Notes: generated from the sequence alone by a model not told the origin. Numbered from the stretch's first letter, positions 26,545 to 36,309 are shown. The stretch is 64,000 bases of DNA from an uncultured Bacilli bacterium (GCA_910579455.1 CAJTUT010000003.1:1-64000), one strand, 5' to 3'. Numbers and translations: made by a program.

Positions 26545-27585
26545 TTAATTTGTCGGATTATAAGAATCATGTAAAACTTTATTAATAGCAGTTCCAATTA
26601 ATAAAGACATTTTATCCATAATAAAGTCAACTTCCTTAGGGGTTACCATTAAATTATAATCAATAGGAGATAAAACCTCGAAAATCAACTTTTTTAAATC
26701 CTCTTCCTCTAGCGATCCTACCATTCCTAAGACCTTTTCCTTATTCTCCTTAGATAATTCTTTATTATTTTCTAAGTAGTTTTGATGAAGATTATCTACA
26801 AATTTTAATTTCTTATTATCTAAATTTTCTAGTTTATAACTAAACTGACGCATCATATATTTAAATGTATCAGAAACAATGGTAACAGCATCTACTATTG
26901 TTGGCACTCCAAGTACAATTACGGGGATTCCAAAAGTATCACTAGAAATTTCTTCTCTATCATTTCCAACACCACTTCCAGGCATAATACCTGCATCAGT
27001 AATTTGAATCGTTTTATTCACTCTATCAATGGAAGATGAGGCCAGAGCATCAATTAAAATTAAAAAATCTGGTTTTGAGACATTGACAACTCCCTCAATT
27101 AATTTTTTTGTTTCAATTCCTGTTACTCCTGTAACTCCTGGTTTAAAAGAGGATGTATTACGATATCCCTCCTCTACTTCTCCTAAATCAAATAAATATC
27201 TAGTAACTAAGATATGATCTAATACCTTAGGTCCTAAACTATCTGGGGTAGATTTATGATTACCAAGACCTATAATTAAACAAGTAGATTTCTTATCGAT
27301 TCCGACTTTCCTTAATAATTGCTTTAACTCTTGAATCAAAACATTTTCTACTTTTTTATGATTGGTTTTATCGGTAATGTCCTTGAAAGATATAGTCTTA
27401 TAAATCCCAGACTTTTTTCCATATAATTTTTCTCCCTCCTGATCAATGATTACCTCCTCTACTGTAATATCTTCTTCTTTTCTAGTAATACTTTTTATTC
27501 CCTTATTTTCTTTAGAAGTATCAATAGTATCTACAATAATATCTGTCCTAAGAGTTGTATTTTTTAAATCTATCTCATGCTTCAC
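26545..27585 (-). CDS. gpr: Germination protease GPR
   Basis: Residues include TDIIVDT near the start, IIGLGNHKSTPDSLGPKV, NTSSFKPGVTGVTGIET, LILIDALASSS and ITDAGIMPGSGVGN, all signature blocks of the A25 endopeptidase that degrades small acid-soluble proteins at germination. The active-site aspartates (PDSLGP and LIDALA) are present. It is made as a zymogen. 346 residues is a normal length. The start is a GTG six bases after AGGTGA; an ATG choice would lack a good site. It diverges from rpsT, as in B. subtilis. Confidence 0.95.
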   Translation of the reverse strand: MKHEIDLKNTTLRTDIIVDTIDTSKENKGIKSITRKEEDITVEEVIIDQEGEKLYGKKSGIYKTISFKDITDKTNHKKVENVLIQELKQLLRKVGIDKKSTCLIIGLGNHKSTPDSLGPKVLDHILVTRYLFDLGEVEEGYRNTSSFKPGVTGVTGIETKKLIEGVVNVSKPDFLILIDALASSSIDRVNKTIQITDAGIMPGSGVGNDREEISSDTFGIPVIVLGVPTIVDAVTIVSDTFKYMMRQFSYKLENLDNKKLKFVDNLHQNYLENNKELSKENKEKVLGMVGSLEEEDLKKLIFEVLSPIDYNLMVTPKEVDFIMDKMSLLIGTAINKVLHDSYNPTN

Positions 27586-27629
27586 TTATAATCACCTATT
27601 AATAATATAAACAAAAATTTAATTTTTAT

Positions 27630-27658
27630 TTGCTTTTTTGCATATTTTTTGATAGAAT
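27630..27658 (+). promoter_or_regulatory. Putative sigma-A promoter of rpsT
   Basis: TTGCTT at 27630-27635 and TAGAAT at 27653-27658 are separated by 17 bases, a good match to the -35/-10 consensus. It is 30 bases upstream of the rpsT start codon, which leaves room for the GAGGTGAG ribosome binding site. Confidence 0.5.
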
Positions 27659-27689
27659 GAATGTGTTTACAAAAAGTGAGGTGAGAAAA

Positions 27690-27953
27690 ATGCCAAATAT
27701 TAAAAGTGCGAAAAAACGTATGCGCTCTAATGCAAAAAAAGAAGTCGTAAATACTTATATAACATCCAGTATGAGAACAGCTATAAAGAAATTTGAAAAG
27801 ACTGTCAAAGAAGGAAACGCAGAAGATGCTAAAAGAAATTTAAATATAGCAATTCAAAGAATTGACAAGGCAAAAAAGAATGGACTAATCCACCAAAATA
27901 AGGCAAGTCGTTTAAAATCTAGACTAACCAAGGAAAAAAATGCAATGAAGTAA
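27690..27953 (+). CDS. rpsT: 30S ribosomal protein S20
   Basis: The 87-residue protein starts PNIKSAKKRM and is a helical, Lys-rich chain of the S20 family, ending GLIHQNKASRLKSRLTK. It binds 16S rRNA in the small subunit. The open frame begins at 27630 but the ATG after GTGAGGTGAG is clearly the start. It is divergent from gpr and followed at once by an intrinsic terminator that overlaps its stop. Confidence 0.97.
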   Translation: MPNIKSAKKRMRSNAKKEVVNTYITSSMRTAIKKFEKTVKEGNAEDAKRNLNIAIQRIDKAKKNGLIHQNKASRLKSRLTKEKNAMK

Positions 27954-27972
27954 TGGAAGTTACTTCTTTTTT
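27947..27972 (+). terminator. Intrinsic terminator of rpsT
   Basis: GAAGTAA and TTACTTC form a seven-base stem with a six-base loop, followed by six T. The first arm contains the last codons and stop of rpsT. Confidence 0.85.
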
Positions 27973-28000
27973 ATGTTATAATCAGAGTGGTGAATAATAA

Positions 28001-28909
28001 ATGAAGAAATTTTTAGTAACAGGTTTTTTATTAATAATATTTGGAATTACACTTCTTTATAAAGAACAAATTCTAAAATTCTACTATGACTACTTTGTAA
28101 AAGAAACGAAAGAAGTACGTTTAGGTAAAAAAAATAAATATTATAGAAATTACGATTTTTTATATGTACAAAATACAAATAATTTCAAACCAAAAAACAA
28201 ACAAGAACTATTAAATATTTTTTATACCATATTAAATGCTGGAAAAGATAAATTTACCTTTTATTGTCCAGAAGAGTATAATTCTTGTTTAGATGATGTA
28301 AAATCTTTAGCAAAAGATCAAATAACACTATCTCATATTAATAACTATGTACATCCATTCAATAGCTTTAAAAATATCTCAACCCAAACAGACACCTTGG
28401 GAACTATTACTGTCAATGTCAAAAAGGCATATTCTGATACTGATATTAGACTAATTGAAGAAGCTATTAAGAATATTGAAAAAGAAGTCTTAGATCCAAA
28501 TCTTCCAACAGAAGATCAGATTAGAAAAATACATGACTATATTATTGATAATTCAAAATATGATTCTAACAGAACGGATAATAATATTATTGAATATAAA
28601 TCAGATATTGCCTATGGACCATTAATAGAGGGATATGGTATTTGTGGTGGTTATTCAGATGCTATGGAACTATTTTTAGACCGCTTAAATATTAAAAGTT
28701 ATAAAGTATCTAGCGAAGCTCATGTATGGAATGCTGTTAATCTATATGACGCTTGGTATCATCTCGATTTAACATGGGATGATCCAGTAACAGATACAGG
28801 AACTGATCTACTAGAGGATAAATTTTTTCTAATTTCCACTGCTCAATTACAGCAACTAGAAAAAACACAACACAATTTTGATTTGAATGCTTATAAAGAA
28901 TTTGCCTAA
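28001..28909 (+). CDS. Membrane-anchored transglutaminase-like protein
   Basis: An N-terminal hydrophobic segment (residues 4-22) anchors or exports a domain with IEGYGICGGYSDAME (catalytic Cys), SSEAHVWNAVNLYD (His) and WYHLDLTWDDPV (Asp), the triad and sequence context of bacterial transglutaminase-like (DUF/Tgm-core) proteins, often linked to the cell envelope. The N-terminal 150 residues have no known domain to my eye and carry a YCPEEYNSC cysteine pair. Ribosome binding site TGGTGAA. It follows the rpsT terminator, so it needs its own promoter. Confidence 0.8.
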   Translation: MKKFLVTGFLLIIFGITLLYKEQILKFYYDYFVKETKEVRLGKKNKYYRNYDFLYVQNTNNFKPKNKQELLNIFYTILNAGKDKFTFYCPEEYNSCLDDVKSLAKDQITLSHINNYVHPFNSFKNISTQTDTLGTITVNVKKAYSDTDIRLIEEAIKNIEKEVLDPNLPTEDQIRKIHDYIIDNSKYDSNRTDNNIIEYKSDIAYGPLIEGYGICGGYSDAMELFLDRLNIKSYKVSSEAHVWNAVNLYDAWYHLDLTWDDPVTDTGTDLLEDKFFLISTAQLQQLEKTQHNFDLNAYKEFA

Positions 28910-29152
28910 GCACTAATTGAAACTTTAATTATTTGATAAACTTATATATATATAAGGTGCCATAGCATTACTCGTTGAAAAAACAGCCTGTATGCTTTTT
29001 TTGTTACAAAATAAGCAAATCATAGTACTATTAAAAAAATTTGGATAATTCTAGATCAATGAACTAATAGATATGATATTTAGAAATAAAGGTTTTATGA
29101 TAGATAAGAATAAAATTATTATTCTCCAATTTAAATTTCTCTATTTACCAAT

Positions 29153-29185
29153 AAAAAAACTGCTACTCTCCATAGCAGTTTTTTT
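29153..29185 (-). terminator. Intrinsic terminator of the 55-aa gene
   Basis: AAAAAACTGCTA and TAGCAGTTTTTT form a twelve-base stem around a seven-base loop. The GC-containing core and T run on both sides suit either direction; it lies directly after the stop at 29184. Confidence 0.8.
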
Positions 29186-29351
29186 ATTCCATATCTTCTA
29201 ATTTGTTTAACATTTTACCAGCAGCATTTTTTGCAGCTGTTTTTACATCCTCTAAAGCATCAGGATTTTTTTTCTTATACATCATCCAAGATGCAAAACC
29301 AGTACCTATAATAGCTGTCATTGCAAGTGCTTTTTTCATATTTTTTTTCAT
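29184..29351 (-). CDS. Small membrane-associated protein, 55 aa
   Basis: The sequence MKKNMKKALAMTAIIGTGFA continues through a single hydrophobic helix to MMYKKKNPDALEDVKTAAKN and ends KLEDME. It has one helix at residues 8-25, then a charged amphipathic helix. This recalls YtxH-type or similar small stress-associated proteins, but I cannot assign it. Evidence that it is real: strong ribosome binding site AGAGGTGATAAAATT before the ATG, a perfect intrinsic terminator straight after the stop, and coding-like composition. It is immediately upstream of, but divided by its terminator from, nothing else on its strand. Confidence 0.75.
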   Translation of the reverse strand: MKKNMKKALAMTAIIGTGFASWMMYKKKNPDALEDVKTAAKNAAGKMLNKLEDME

Positions 29352-29412
29352 AATTTTATCACCTCTTTAGAAAATATGTAGTACAATGTACCATTATTAT
29401 TATGAGAATGTT

Positions 29413-31608
29413 CTAATAGTTTATACCATTTTTTAGAAATTCTTTTATCGTAGTATTTCTAATATCTACTTTAATATTTTGAATAGCAATACCTAAAGCA
29501 GTATAATCACCAATTAAATACAATTTCTTCTTACTTCTAGTAATAGCTGTGTAAATTAACTTTCGATATAACATTTTATGGAATCCCCTAACAATAGGAA
29601 TTACTACAACATCAAATTCACTGCCTTGAGATTTGTGAACACTGATCGCATAAGCCAGTTTAAAATTACTGAAATTGCTTGGAGTATATCTTACCAAATT
29701 CCCATCAAAATTAATAATAATTTCTTTTCCTTTTTTTTGACTTATTTTATGAATAATTCCAATATCACCATTATAAACGTTATCATCAGGCTGATTAGTC
29801 AACTGAATGACTTTATCTTGCTCACGATAAACTACTTCCCCCACTTTAATTTCGTTCTTTTCACCTGAGCTTGAATTAAATATATTCTGTAAACTTAAAT
29901 TAATCTGATCAATGCCACAATCTGTTTTATACATAGGTGCTAAAACTTGAAATTTTTTATAACCTAAATCCTGATAAGTAGATGCTATATCACAAATATT
30001 TGATAATACTAAATCTGAGTAACATTCAATAAAAGTCAAATCATCCTTTTGATTAAAGATGCTTTTATCAAATTCTCCATCTTTTATATGATAAGCTAAA
30101 CGAATGATATTAGAATCCTCTCCCTGCCTATACAATTTATTTAAATAACATACATTTAATACGTTACTACTAATTGCATCGTGAAGAAGTTGACCTGCTC
30201 CTACACTAGGCAGTTGATCATAATCGCCAATTAAGATAATTCTGGTATTTACACTAACACCCTTTAACAAATTATTGAATAAATAAGTGTCGATCATACT
30301 AGCCTCATCGACAATCAAAATTTTTACATTACTCTTATTATACTCATTAATTAAAAAAGTATCAGTATCTTTATTCCATTTTAAAAATCGATGAATAGTG
30401 GAAGCTTGGAATAAAGTTGTTTCATTCATCCTTTTTGCGGCTCTTCCTGTAGGTGCTAAAAGGGCAATATTCTCCTCTATTTCCCTATTATTCCACTTAT
30501 AAATTCTCCGATATAACTCTACAATTGCCTTTAAAATTGTAGTTTTCCCTGTACCAGGTCCACCAGTAATAATTAGTAAATTTTTAAGAATCGAATTTTT
30601 AATTGCTTCTTTTTGTGAAAGATTATAATGAATAGACATTTCTTGTTCTAACAACTCTAATTCTTGATCCAAATTTCTACAAAAATTATCTGCTTGATGG
30701 GTTAATAACAAAAATCTAGATGCTATTAATACCTCTGCATCAAACATATTCTTTAAATAATAATTTTCTTGGTACTCTACAATCTTTAAATTTTTCTTTA
30801 AAGAGTCTAAACGATCTATAAATTTTTGTTCTTCTATCTGAAATCCTAATATTCTAGGTAAATACATATAAATATCGCTATATTTAAAATAACTATGCCC
30901 AAAGGCATTAGAAAGTTCGTTCATAATATAAATAATAATAGCATCAATCCGAATATCGGCATCCTTCTTTATATTTAACTTTTGTGCAATAAGGTCAATT
31001 TTTTTAAAAGTCATTTCACCCATATCCTCAATTAACTGATATATATTATCCTCCACCTTTAAAATAGAATCATTTTGGTACTTATGATAAATCATAATGC
31101 TATCCTTTGTACTAAATCCTATTTTATTTAAATACAAAATTGTTTCATAGCTAGATTCATATTCCAAAAGCCCTTGATGAAGAATATCTACATTTTTTTT
31201 AGTAATAGTAGGAATTAATAATAAATTAGAAGGATGATTTGTAATGATATCAAAAGTATCCCTCCCCAATACTTTTACAATTTTCTTTGCCTTTTGCTCT
31301 CCAATCCCCTTAAATAAACCAGAAGATAAAAATTCTATAATAGCGTCTTTTTCTACAGGTCTTGTAATTTCATATTTTTCAACTTGAAATTGATCTCCAT
31401 ATTTAGGATGAATAACAAACTTACCATAGAAAATATAAGTATCAATTTCATTTAAATCATGAAAATAGCCTGTAAAAGTTAATGTTCTTCCTACATACTC
31501 TAATAATGAATCCACATTCGTTTCGTTTAATTTAAAAATACCAATAGTATAGCCATTATCTCCCTGAAAAATACTTTTTCGGTATTGTCCCTTAATATAA
31601 CTTTCCAT
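29413..31608 (-). CDS. recD2: RecD2-type ATP-dependent DNA helicase
   Basis: At 731 residues it fits RecD2/TraA-like helicases. An N-terminal OB-like region and helix-hairpin-helix repeat (LFKGIGEQKAKKIV; IPTITKKNV) come first, then helicase motif I ITGGPGTGKTTIL (near residue 350), motif Ia LAPTGRAAKRM, motif II VDEASMID, motif III GDYDQLPSVGAG, motif V and VHKSQGSEFD, and motif VI YTAITRSKK. It unwinds DNA 5' to 3' in repair. The ATG is two bases after the mtaB stop codon, with GGAGAA inside the mtaB end as its ribosome binding site, so they are coupled. Confidence 0.95.
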   Translation of the reverse strand: MESYIKGQYRKSIFQGDNGYTIGIFKLNETNVDSLLEYVGRTLTFTGYFHDLNEIDTYIFYGKFVIHPKYGDQFQVEKYEITRPVEKDAIIEFLSSGLFKGIGEQKAKKIVKVLGRDTFDIITNHPSNLLLIPTITKKNVDILHQGLLEYESSYETILYLNKIGFSTKDSIMIYHKYQNDSILKVEDNIYQLIEDMGEMTFKKIDLIAQKLNIKKDADIRIDAIIIYIMNELSNAFGHSYFKYSDIYMYLPRILGFQIEEQKFIDRLDSLKKNLKIVEYQENYYLKNMFDAEVLIASRFLLLTHQADNFCRNLDQELELLEQEMSIHYNLSQKEAIKNSILKNLLIITGGPGTGKTTILKAIVELYRRIYKWNNREIEENIALLAPTGRAAKRMNETTLFQASTIHRFLKWNKDTDTFLINEYNKSNVKILIVDEASMIDTYLFNNLLKGVSVNTRIILIGDYDQLPSVGAGQLLHDAISSNVLNVCYLNKLYRQGEDSNIIRLAYHIKDGEFDKSIFNQKDDLTFIECYSDLVLSNICDIASTYQDLGYKKFQVLAPMYKTDCGIDQINLSLQNIFNSSSGEKNEIKVGEVVYREQDKVIQLTNQPDDNVYNGDIGIIHKISQKKGKEIIINFDGNLVRYTPSNFSNFKLAYAISVHKSQGSEFDVVVIPIVRGFHKMLYRKLIYTAITRSKKKLYLIGDYTALGIAIQNIKVDIRNTTIKEFLKNGINY

Positions 31609-31609
31609 A

Positions 31610-32881
31610 TTATAATTCTCCTATACAATATGGATACGAAATTTCCTTAATCTTTACATGATAAAATGTATTATTATTTAAACCCTTAGGTATTTTTATA
31701 TGTAAGAAATTACTAGTATGTCCATAACTAAATCCATCTTTTTCTTGTTCTATTAATACCAAAACTTCCTGATTTAGAAAGCTCTGCATATATTTTATTT
31801 CTAACTTTTTAGATAATTCTAACAAAGTTTTGGTACGTCTTTTCTTTTCTATTTCTAAAACGTGATTAGGCAAATTCTCTGCTTTTGTACCATTTCTTTT
31901 AGAGAACGGAAAAACATGAATTTTAGAAAAAGAAAATTTTCTACAACTCTCTAAAGTCTCTTCAAACATTTTACCTGTTTCACCAGGAAAACCTACAATT
32001 ACATCGGTAGAGATAGATATATTTGGTCTTATCTTTCGAATCATCTGTATTTTATGATAATAATATGATAAATCATACTTTCTTCCCATTGATTTTAATA
32101 CCTCATCACTACCAGATTGCAAAGGAATATGCAAATGATCAACAATTACATCATAGTCTCTTAGTACATCTAGAATTTCGTCTGTTAATTCTGTAACTTC
32201 TATAGATGAAATTCTTATTCGTCTTACACCTGGAATCGTTGCAATTTCTTTAAGCAAACTAGCTAAATTAGTATTCAAATCAACTCCATAATTTCCTGTA
32301 TGAATCCCTGTCAATACGATCTCTTGATACCCATTATTTACTAAGGAGTACACTTCTTCCATAATCTTATCTTTATTCTTACTTCGACATTTACCACGAA
32401 CAAAAGGAATAATACAATAACTACAAAAATTTTCACAGCCATCTTGAATTTTTACAAAAGCCCTTGTTCTACCAGGAAAATCGGTAATATACATATCCTC
32501 AAATGTATTAAATCTTTCTTGTAATAAAACCCTCATCATTTCCTTTTTTTGAAAATATTCATCCAATATGGAAACAATCTTAGACTTATCCCTATTCCCA
32601 ATCATAATATCCAAGCCATCTTCACAATAATCCTTATTTGCCTCTATAAAACATCCCATAGCCACCACACAGGCATTAGGATTCCTTTTAATTGCACTTC
32701 GAATCATCTTTCGACTTTTAATATCAGAGGTATTAGTAACTGTACAGGTATTAATGATATAGATATCACAAACATCACGAAAATCACCAATCGTATACCC
32801 GGCTTTTTTTAACGTATTAATAACATATTCGCTCTCATACATATTTACTTTACAACCCAAAGTTAAAATACCAACCTTCAT
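31610..32881 (-). CDS. mtaB: tRNA t6A37 methylthiotransferase MtaB
   Basis: The protein has an N-terminal MTTase domain (LGCKVNMYESE, NTCTVT, AMGCF with three cysteines), a radical SAM centre CENFCSYCIIPFVRG and a C-terminal TRAM domain. The order and length (423) are those of MtaB, which adds a methylthio group to threonylcarbamoyladenosine 37 in tRNAs. It differs from MiaB by the CKVN start and size. Ribosome binding site AGAGGTAG. It is the first gene of a pair with recD2. Confidence 0.93.
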   Translation of the reverse strand: MKVGILTLGCKVNMYESEYVINTLKKAGYTIGDFRDVCDIYIINTCTVTNTSDIKSRKMIRSAIKRNPNACVVAMGCFIEANKDYCEDGLDIMIGNRDKSKIVSILDEYFQKKEMMRVLLQERFNTFEDMYITDFPGRTRAFVKIQDGCENFCSYCIIPFVRGKCRSKNKDKIMEEVYSLVNNGYQEIVLTGIHTGNYGVDLNTNLASLLKEIATIPGVRRIRISSIEVTELTDEILDVLRDYDVIVDHLHIPLQSGSDEVLKSMGRKYDLSYYYHKIQMIRKIRPNISISTDVIVGFPGETGKMFEETLESCRKFSFSKIHVFPFSKRNGTKAENLPNHVLEIEKKRRTKTLLELSKKLEIKYMQSFLNQEVLVLIEQEKDGFSYGHTSNFLHIKIPKGLNNNTFYHVKIKEISYPYCIGEL

Positions 32882-33123
32882 ACCACTACCTCTTCTCTTT
32901 TTGTTATTATATCATGGATAAATTATGAAGTAAATGAAGGAAAAATTAAAAACATAATAATTTATATAAATTTCTGGCCTAATAAAATCGATTAAAATGG
33001 AACCTACTAATTCCATCATTCCCAAGAATTATTCTCTCTAGAAAGGGACCATATTATTTTATAATTCTTTTCTCCGTAAACAGTTTATATCTATAAAAAT
33101 CCATCCTCTAATGTAATTTACCA

Positions 33124-33151
33124 ACAAAAAAATTCTACTTTCATAGAACTC
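33124..33151 (-). terminator. Putative terminator after the acidic membrane-anchored gene
   Basis: On the minus strand AGTTCTA and TAGAATT pair around TGAAAG and are followed by seven T. The stem has one G-T pair, so strength is moderate. It follows the stop of the gene at 33160-34248. Confidence 0.6.
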
Positions 33152-33159
33152 TTTCGTTA

Positions 33160-34248
33160 CTATTCTAAATTTTTCTGTAATTCTCTGAGTGTAGCCAAAA
33201 ACTGATTCGTTTTCTTAATTTCTTCATCTAACTTATCATAATTTGCAGTATTCTCTAATTCTAAATTACGATCATTTTTACTATCCTCTATCCCAAATAT
33301 CGGAGAAATAATAGGACTACTTTTAAACACGATATCTTCTCGATACACTTTAGGAGTATTATCTATTGTATTTAAATCATCCAATTTAACAGTAGGGACA
33401 TTTTCCTCAATAGCTTGTGTCGTTCCTATAGGTACAGCTGCGATATCAACATCTGTGTTTAATTCTTCAATTTCCATCTTCACAGCTTGCATCCTTTGTT
33501 CCAAATCCTCTAAACTAATTGGCTCATTTCCTTCATCCTGATATTGTGTTACCTCATTTTGCTCATATAAAACTGCACTTTTTTGCATTAATTCATCTAA
33601 ACTAATAATTGCATTTTCTTCTTGTTCTTCTTCGAACTTAGTTAAGTCAAGCTTCTCTTCACCATCAATTTTTTCCTGATTAATTAAATTTTCCGTCGCC
33701 TTTCTAAGTTCCTCTTTCGCCTCTTCCTGATTAGGTTCAGGATCCACATATTGTAATTGCTCTACTTCCTCTTTTACTTCATTGTAAATAGATTCAATGC
33801 TGTCCTTCTCTTCCTCTATCGAAAGAATTTTCTCTTCTTTCAAAAGTTCGGTTTGTTCTACTGCAGGCTCCGTTTTTACCTTTAAAGCTGTCTCTTCATT
33901 AAATTCTTCAATTGGAATAACCAATGGAAGTTTATCTTTCTTATCCTCTTCCATTTTTTGTATCATTACATCCAATACTTCAACTGAATGATGATCTTCA
34001 TCCTCTCCCTTAGAAACAGGGACTACTTCTACTGAATTTGTAATAGGAATAACCTCCTTTTCCTCTGCTATATTATCTTGTTCTCTTTCTACTATTTTAT
34101 GAATTTGTTTAGTATTATTCTTACGTTTTCTCTTATAATAATTTTTCTCAATCAAGAAAACGATTAAGGCTAGAATCGATGCCGTAAAAATAATTAAACC
34201 TACAATTATCATTTCCTCAGATGTTATAAATTCAAATAATTCATTCAC
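33160..34248 (-). CDS. Membrane-anchored acidic protein, about 362 aa
   Basis: One membrane helix (about residues 12-35) is followed by KNYYKRKRKN, a basic stop-transfer stretch, then about 300 residues dominated by Glu, with Gln, Val, Ile and Asp, ending in a short coiled coil. No catalytic motif is visible; the topology puts the acidic part in the cytoplasm. It may be a scaffold for division or envelope proteins, but that is a guess. The start chosen is the GTG six bases after AGAGGTG; the upstream GTG lies inside that site. Flanked by a terminator and a divergent spoVB. Confidence 0.6.
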   Translation of the reverse strand: MNELFEFITSEEMIIVGLIIFTASILALIVFLIEKNYYKRKRKNNTKQIHKIVEREQDNIAEEKEVIPITNSVEVVPVSKGEDEDHHSVEVLDVMIQKMEEDKKDKLPLVIPIEEFNEETALKVKTEPAVEQTELLKEEKILSIEEEKDSIESIYNEVKEEVEQLQYVDPEPNQEEAKEELRKATENLINQEKIDGEEKLDLTKFEEEQEENAIISLDELMQKSAVLYEQNEVTQYQDEGNEPISLEDLEQRMQAVKMEIEELNTDVDIAAVPIGTTQAIEENVPTVKLDDLNTIDNTPKVYREDIVFKSSPIISPIFGIEDSKNDRNLELENTANYDKLDEEIKKTNQFLATLRELQKNLE

Positions 34249-34451
34249 TGTGTTCACCTCTACTCTAACAGTTTAACATATCTTTAATAAGAACAGACTC
34301 TATTTACATTATTTTTCCGATTTATTTACAATATTTTTACATATGTAAATTTGACAATATCTTGACATTCTATAAATATATATCTGATATCATCATATCA
34401 TAAAAACCGACTTTTGAGTATATTTTTTTATTATTTTTCATAATTTTTATT

Positions 34452-35744
34452 ATGAAAGAAAAATTTATATTATCAACAATTGTCCTTTTAGTTGGCGGAT
34501 TTCTAACCAAAATATTAGGAATGATAATTAAGATCGTTATGACCAGGTTAATGGGAACAGAGGGTATTGGTCTTTATATGATGATTTTACCTACATTTTC
34601 TCTATTTATAGCTCTTGCACAAGCAGGATTTCCTATTGCCATTTCAAAACTAGTAGCAGAAAATAATAAAAACAATAAGCGATTAGTTTTCTCTCTAATC
34701 CCCTTATCTCTTATAATAAATGTGGTTCTAATGATTATTATTATCATTATAGCACCCTATCTTTCTACAAATTTACTACATGATAAAAGATGCTTATATG
34801 GAATAATTGCTATTAGTCTAGTTATTCCCCTTACTACTTTATCTAGTATTTGTAGGAGCTATTTCTTTGGAAAGGAAAAAATGTTCCCACATGTGATCAG
34901 TAATCTGTCAGAAGATATAGTACGATTAATTTTAATTATAATAGGAGTACCTTTTCTTTTAAAAAAAGGATTAGAATATGCTGTATGTTATGTGATCTTA
35001 ACGAATATTGTTAGTGAACTAACTTCTATTTTAATTTTGGTTTTCTTTATTCCCAAAAATGCAAAAATTACAAAACAGGATATAATTCCTAGCAAATTAT
35101 ATATAAAAGATTCTTTAAGTATTTCTATTCCAAATACAGCAGCCAGACTCATTGGATCAATTGGCTACTTTCTAGAACCTATTATTCTTACCTCATCCTT
35201 GTTATACGTTGGATATAGCAATCAGTTTATCATAACCCAGTATGGAATCATTTCAGGTTATGTTCTTCCTATTTTATTATTACCATCATTCTTCACCTTA
35301 GCAATATCTCAATCTCTCCTGCCAGTTGTATCCAATTTATATTCCAAACATGATATCACAGGAACAAAAAGAAAAATAAAACAAGGAATCTTCTTTTCCT
35401 TGCTAATCGGTATACCCGCTACTACATTACTTATTATCTTTCCAGAAATATTCTTAAAACTTATTTATCATACTACAGAAGGGATAAATTATATTAAAGT
35501 TTTGGCTCCGTTTTGTCTACTCCAGTATATACAATCCCCATTATCATTTAGCCTAGATGCTATGGGAAAGAGTTCTGATAATATGAAAGCAACCCTTTAT
35601 GGCACCATTGTTAGAACTAGCTTATTATTCCTACTTTCATTTTTAAAAATAGGCATTTGGTCTTTAATTATTTCCACTAGTATCAATATTTTGATTATTA
35701 CTTTTTATAATGCATATAAAGTCAAAAAATATTTAAAATATTAA
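34452..35744 (+). CDS. spoVB: Stage V sporulation protein B / lipid II flippase family (MOP superfamily)
   Basis: A 430-residue polytopic protein of about twelve helices in the MATE/MurJ-like fold. GGFLTKILGMIIKIVMTRLM near the start, EGIGLYMMI, AGFPIAISKLV and GKSSDNMKATLYG are typical of SpoVB and YkvU proteins. SpoVB is needed for spore cortex synthesis, probably moving lipid-linked precursors; MurJ-type activity is the alternative. Its length is shorter than the ~520 of B. subtilis, lacking the last two helices. I see no good Shine-Dalgarno before the ATG, and two overlapping TTGACA boxes lie about 95 bases upstream. Confidence 0.85.
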   Translation: MKEKFILSTIVLLVGGFLTKILGMIIKIVMTRLMGTEGIGLYMMILPTFSLFIALAQAGFPIAISKLVAENNKNNKRLVFSLIPLSLIINVVLMIIIIIIAPYLSTNLLHDKRCLYGIIAISLVIPLTTLSSICRSYFFGKEKMFPHVISNLSEDIVRLILIIIGVPFLLKKGLEYAVCYVILTNIVSELTSILILVFFIPKNAKITKQDIIPSKLYIKDSLSISIPNTAARLIGSIGYFLEPIILTSSLLYVGYSNQFIITQYGIISGYVLPILLLPSFFTLAISQSLLPVVSNLYSKHDITGTKRKIKQGIFFSLLIGIPATTLLIIFPEIFLKLIYHTTEGINYIKVLAPFCLLQYIQSPLSFSLDAMGKSSDNMKATLYGTIVRTSLLFLLSFLKIGIWSLIISTSINILIITFYNAYKVKKYLKY

Positions 35745-35761
35745 TAATAAGAAGAACTTGG

Positions 35762-36277
35762 TTAAGGAGAAGTATTCTTAGGATTGTCATACCTATCTTT
35801 ATAGTGACAAGCCCCAGTACAGCGGCACGTACTAGTAGCAACACTAGATTTAATCTTAGAAGTAGCGTTATCTTCAAATAAATCGGAGTTGCTAGTCTCC
35901 CCCAATCCCATAAAACTACCATTCTTATTTTCTATCAATTGAACCTTATATTTTAACTCACCATTACTATTTGAAACATAAACATAAGACCTAGTTCGGT
36001 CATACTTTCCTCCATTCGGTGGCTCATCAAGCTCTTTAGATAAATCTAAATATTCCATATAAAAACATACTGACTTGCCTGCAGATGGCTTTACACTAGG
36101 CTCTGAGTTTATTTTATACTCTGCCAAAGTCACTAATTTCTTAGCATCCTCTATATAGGTTTTATTCTTGTTATTCTGTACAACGCCAATAACATTAGGA
36201 ATTGCAAGCAACATTAAAACTGCCAAAACGGCCATAGTAGCTAAAAGCTCCACCAGAGTAAATCCTCTATCATCCAT
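35762..36277 (-). CDS. Type IV pilin-like protein, 171 aa
   Basis: MDDRGFTLVELLATMAVLAV is a textbook class III prepilin leader (Gly then Phe at the cleavage point, Glu at mature position five), and AIPNVIGVVQNNKN with YIEDAKKLVTLAEYKIN resembles major pseudopilins such as ComGC or GspG. The end of the protein carries a cluster of cysteines (ATSTCRCTGACHYK) that could bind metal or form disulfides. It is separate from the other pilin genes (16578-17727), so its partner is uncertain. Convergent with spoVB. Ribosome binding site AAGGTGATAAT. Confidence 0.85.
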   Translation of the reverse strand: MDDRGFTLVELLATMAVLAVLMLLAIPNVIGVVQNNKNKTYIEDAKKLVTLAEYKINSEPSVKPSAGKSVCFYMEYLDLSKELDEPPNGGKYDRTRSYVYVSNSNGELKYKVQLIENKNGSFMGLGETSNSDLFEDNATSKIKSSVATSTCRCTGACHYKDRYDNPKNTSP

Positions 36278-36309
36278 ATTATCACCTTATTTTATTATAA
36301 CATATTTTT

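Noticed and set aside
28910..29152. Short coding-like frames in the gap after the transglutaminase-like gene
   Set aside because: Open stretches of about 30-42 codons have no start with a ribosome binding site, and one runs through the terminator of the 55-aa gene.
32882..33123. Possible leader or attenuator upstream of mtaB
   Set aside because: An ATGGAA/TTCCAT hairpin is present but no T-box, riboswitch or start-codon link could be recognised.
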